DNA of 64,000 bases from Acanthochlamys bracteata (Eukaryota > Streptophyta > Magnoliopsida > Pandanales > Velloziaceae). Shown here piece by piece: positions 61,694-64,000 of the stretch. The DNA lies in the NCBI GenBank assembly GCA_019914995.1, contig CM034132.1, positions 2,234,501 to 2,298,500 of the forward strand, given 5' to 3'. Under the pieces are notes generated by a model. It did no database searches, had not been told where the DNA came from, and saw only the letters and a program-made list of their open reading frames with translations. A program made the translations under genes and the position numbers. The stretch's first letter is position 1. Each line of letters opens with the position of its first letter.

Positions 61694-62658
61694 TTATAAG
61701 CTCCATGCATGTAGTTATGCTGTTACTAGAATTTTGGAATTTCAGTAGATGTTTGTGTGATATCAGCTGTTATAGAGATCCATGTGTTCTAGGAAAATGT
61801 AAAGGATCTCGTCCAGCAAGTAGGTTAAACCATATAAATGTTAAAAGTGCAACTCCGATATATGTGCAAGTAAAGAAATTTTCAGCTTGACTCTTTTTTT
61901 TCTTTTTTGTTTACAAGAATTGTAGTATATGATGAAGAAACGAAATTTAAGTGTGTTTTTGTATTTTTAATAAAGTATATAGAGAAATGTTGTTATAAAG
62001 AAAGTTTGAAAGTGCTTTTAAAATAAATATTTTTAGAAAAAAAATATGTTTGTTTTTTTTTTTAAATTAGTTTTTATTAAAAATAATAAATTGAGAAATA
62101 AAATTTTTTATTATGTTTTATATTTTAAAAATTTTTTAAATTTATTAAAAATATATTAAAAAATGTGAAGTAAAAAATTATTTTTTAAAATGGAACCCCA
62201 AACGCCTCTAGTCATGTATGGTTATATGATTTTATACGTATTATTAATTGTAATGAATGAACTCAACAACTTTGTATTCTGTGATAAATTGCATAAATTG
62301 CTATTTAACTATAATCATATATTGATGATGGAAAAAACATTCACATATACATACACGGATGATAACGTGCAATAAGAATGCCAAAGTAAGAACTAAATAA
62401 GACTCCTTTATTAAACAACTTTACCAAAAGTGTATCTCAACATTCACCCAATAAATAAAAGATATATATTCCTCTAAAATAGACTTTGAATAATATATAG
62501 ACATGAACAGCTTAATTAGCAGTGCTCTTTCTCACATTGAAATTAAAGAAGGTTTGCAAATCTATTAGATAGTTTTTTATTAAAATTTGCTTACAGAAAT
62601 CCTTGCCGACATTTATATTCACGATATTAATAAGAGTGAGGAAACACAATTCTTATTA

Positions 62659-63245
62659 GGGGTCGTTTGGCTTTATTTCTCAAGTATTTTTTTAATCCCT
62701 TTTCAATTTTTAGTTTCTCAAAAAAAAAAATTATAATATTTTAAAATTAAAAAAATTTAGAAAATATAAATAAAAGAATACATTTATAGTATTCTTATAT
62801 ATATAGGGAAGAGATAGGGACAAGCTTTTCTTAAGGACATTTTCGGGCACTACTTCTCCGGTTTATGATCGGGGTGACTTTCAAATTCAATCTTCACTAT
62901 TGGATATGAAATTTCAAGATATATAGTTTTAAGTTTTCTTACTTTCTGTCTTCTTGATTAAATGATCGGATGAAAATTAATTCGTGGTCTGATTGAGCTG
63001 AAAATTTTATAAGTAAGTTTTTAACTCATAGTTCTTCATATCCAATGGTGAAGATTAGATTTAAAAGTCGCCCCGGCCATAAACCGGAGAGGGAGTGCCC
63101 GAAAGTGCCCCTTAAAAAGAGAGTTTATTTATCCCTTTCCATAGATATATATATATTAAAATTAAAAAATAAATTTCTTTTAAAAAAGTTTGAAAAATAT
63201 TATTTTAAAAAATATCTTATTTTAAGCAATACTAAACGTTCTCCG
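62659..63245. mobile_element. AT-rich fold-back MITE split by another MITE
   Basis: Left end GGGGTCGTTTGGC; the reverse complement of the right end is GGAGAACGTTTAGT. Its A/T-rich body is interrupted by palindromic MITE copy C at 62797-63156; without that insert it would be about 225 bp, the usual size of these elements here. Confidence 0.5.
62797..63156. mobile_element. Palindromic (TA)n-associated MITE, copy C
   Basis: Left end TATATATAGGGAAGAGATAG, right end TATCCCTTTCCATAGATATA (first base approximate). Arms are inverted: TCTTCACTATTGGATATGAA pairs with TTCATATCCAATGGTGAAGA, and CTCCGGTTTATGATCGGGG pairs with CCCCGGCCATAAACCGGAG. It is a relative of copies A and B and the best preserved at the ends. 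Confidence 0.7.
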
Positions 63246-63552
63246 AGCAATAGGAACAAACAGGTCTCCATTTAGCGACAAGATCCTTTGATGCCTCTGT
63301 GCATGCGCCCTTATCATGTGGTATAAAGTTTCCGAGAAGTAATCCAATACTTGGAGATTTATAACTGCAATGTTCATCTTGTCACGCAATGTTTTCTATA
63401 CATTTACTCAATTAGCTTAATTAGTTCTAAATTAATATCATTGACTTTATAGGAATAATTAAGTTATGGTGATCCATGAGATAATATTCCTCCCTTTAAT
63501 TTGAAGTGCAGGTACTGCATGCTCTATTAATCACGAACCCTTCTGATCTCCT

Positions 63553-63559
63553 TATAAAT
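63553..63559 (+). promoter_or_regulatory. Candidate TATA box of the second HIPP gene
   Basis: TATAAAT 123 bp before the ATG at 63676, in a stretch of even composition. Confidence 0.45.
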
Positions 63560-63675
63560 GCTTCACAACTAAAGGCATTTCAGAAATCAACTCGTCAACT
63601 CTAATCATTTCTTCCTACAGATAAGAGGTAGCCACTGTAAGAGCTGAGTCAGGAAGAGGAAGGAAATCCATCGAC

Positions 63676-63854
63676 ATGACGGTATACCTATTGTCGGATT
63701 TCTATATACCATTTCATGCATTTGTATCTTATACATCATTAAAAAATACTCATTAATTGCTGTGATCTGTATGAACAGATTGTGGAAATGAGCGTGCATA
63801 TGGACTGCCAAGGTTGTGAAACCAAGATTAGGAAGACTCTCCTAAAACTCAAAG
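63676..63854 (+). CDS. Second HIPP gene, 5' part (cut by window edge)
   Basis: Exons 63676-63681 (ATG ACG) and 63779-63854 are visible; the next donor is AAAG|GTACAT and the remaining exon lies beyond 64000. The visible product is MTIVEMSVHMDCQGCETKIR then KTLLKLKG, an HMA domain start with metal-binding CQGC. Exon 2 is 76 nt, exactly as in the upstream gene, and intron phases are the same, so the two are tandem duplicates. Proteins differ clearly, so the duplication is not recent. The C-terminal CaaX box cannot be checked here. Confidence 0.88.
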
Positions 63855-64000
63855 GTACATGTATATATTACTATAGAGATATAATATCGGATGAACTAAT
63901 TAAGATAAAGTAACTAAAGGGTCCGATTTATATTTTAAAAAATCTAATACGATCTAAAATTTGATTTTTTTATTTTATTTTTATTCAATATAAAACTAAT

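Larger units (their letters stand above)
61694..63675. other. Spacer between the tandem HIPP genes
   Basis: 3' UTR of the first HIPP gene, an AT-rich fold-back-like stretch at about 62000-62210, then the nested MITE pair listed separately, then the promoter of the second HIPP gene. Confidence 0.5.

Noticed and set aside
1-64000. Undescribed multi-gene system (defence island, biosynthetic cluster or similar)
   Set aside because: The recognisable genes belong to unrelated, well-known plant families with ordinary spacing; apart from the two HIPP genes nothing suggests functional clustering.

Overview
This window is nuclear DNA of a flowering plant, most likely a eudicot. The genes have short GT-AG introns, the intergenic DNA is very AT-rich and full of small fold-back elements, and the products include plant-only families (SCAR, trihelix, GARP/G2-like, HIPP, tubby-like F-box, EP1-like lectin). 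I cannot name the species. I saw no CRISPR array, rRNA, tRNA, organelle insert or bacterial-type operon, and no new multi-gene system.

Layout. 0-4 kb: AT-rich intergenic DNA with one small membrane-protein-like frame at the left edge. 4.3-8.9 kb (+): a tubby-like F-box protein in four exons. 10.5-11.35 kb (-): a conserved-looking Cys/His protein of unknown function whose single coding intron has a GC donor. 12.3-12.9 kb (-): a tentative two-exon micro-gene. 13-22 kb: gene-poor DNA with a well-bounded hAT-type MITE. 22.4-24.9 kb (+): a six-exon G2-like (GARP) transcription factor rich in EAR repression motifs. 28.2-29.2 kb (+): an intronless trihelix factor, convergent with an intronless EP1-like secreted lectin at 30.5-31.8 kb (-). 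35.8-42.4 kb (+): a nine-exon SCAR/WAVE-complex gene. 42.4-48.3 kb: a block of MITEs. 48.7-54.2 kb (+): a ten-exon plant-type phosphoenolpyruvate carboxylase of the C3 kind. 54.7-59.0 kb (+): an almost full-length, intron-bearing but broken copy of the ER mannosyltransferase gene ALG9. 61.0-61.7 kb and 63.7 kb to the window edge (+): two tandem HIPP metal-binding protein genes, the second cut off by the edge.

The genes do not form a pathway; this is an ordinary plant neighbourhood of unrelated loci. The most informative observations are the ALG9 pseudogene, a family of three palindromic MITEs sitting in (TA)n tracts (two sharing one tract, a third nested in another fold-back element), the GC-AG intron, the 6-nt first coding exon shared by both HIPP genes, and a 48-bp-period repeat inside the SCAR gene. 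Exon borders were placed by eye from reading frame, splice consensus and remembered family sequences; intron phases were checked by arithmetic and are consistent in every gene given as intact.
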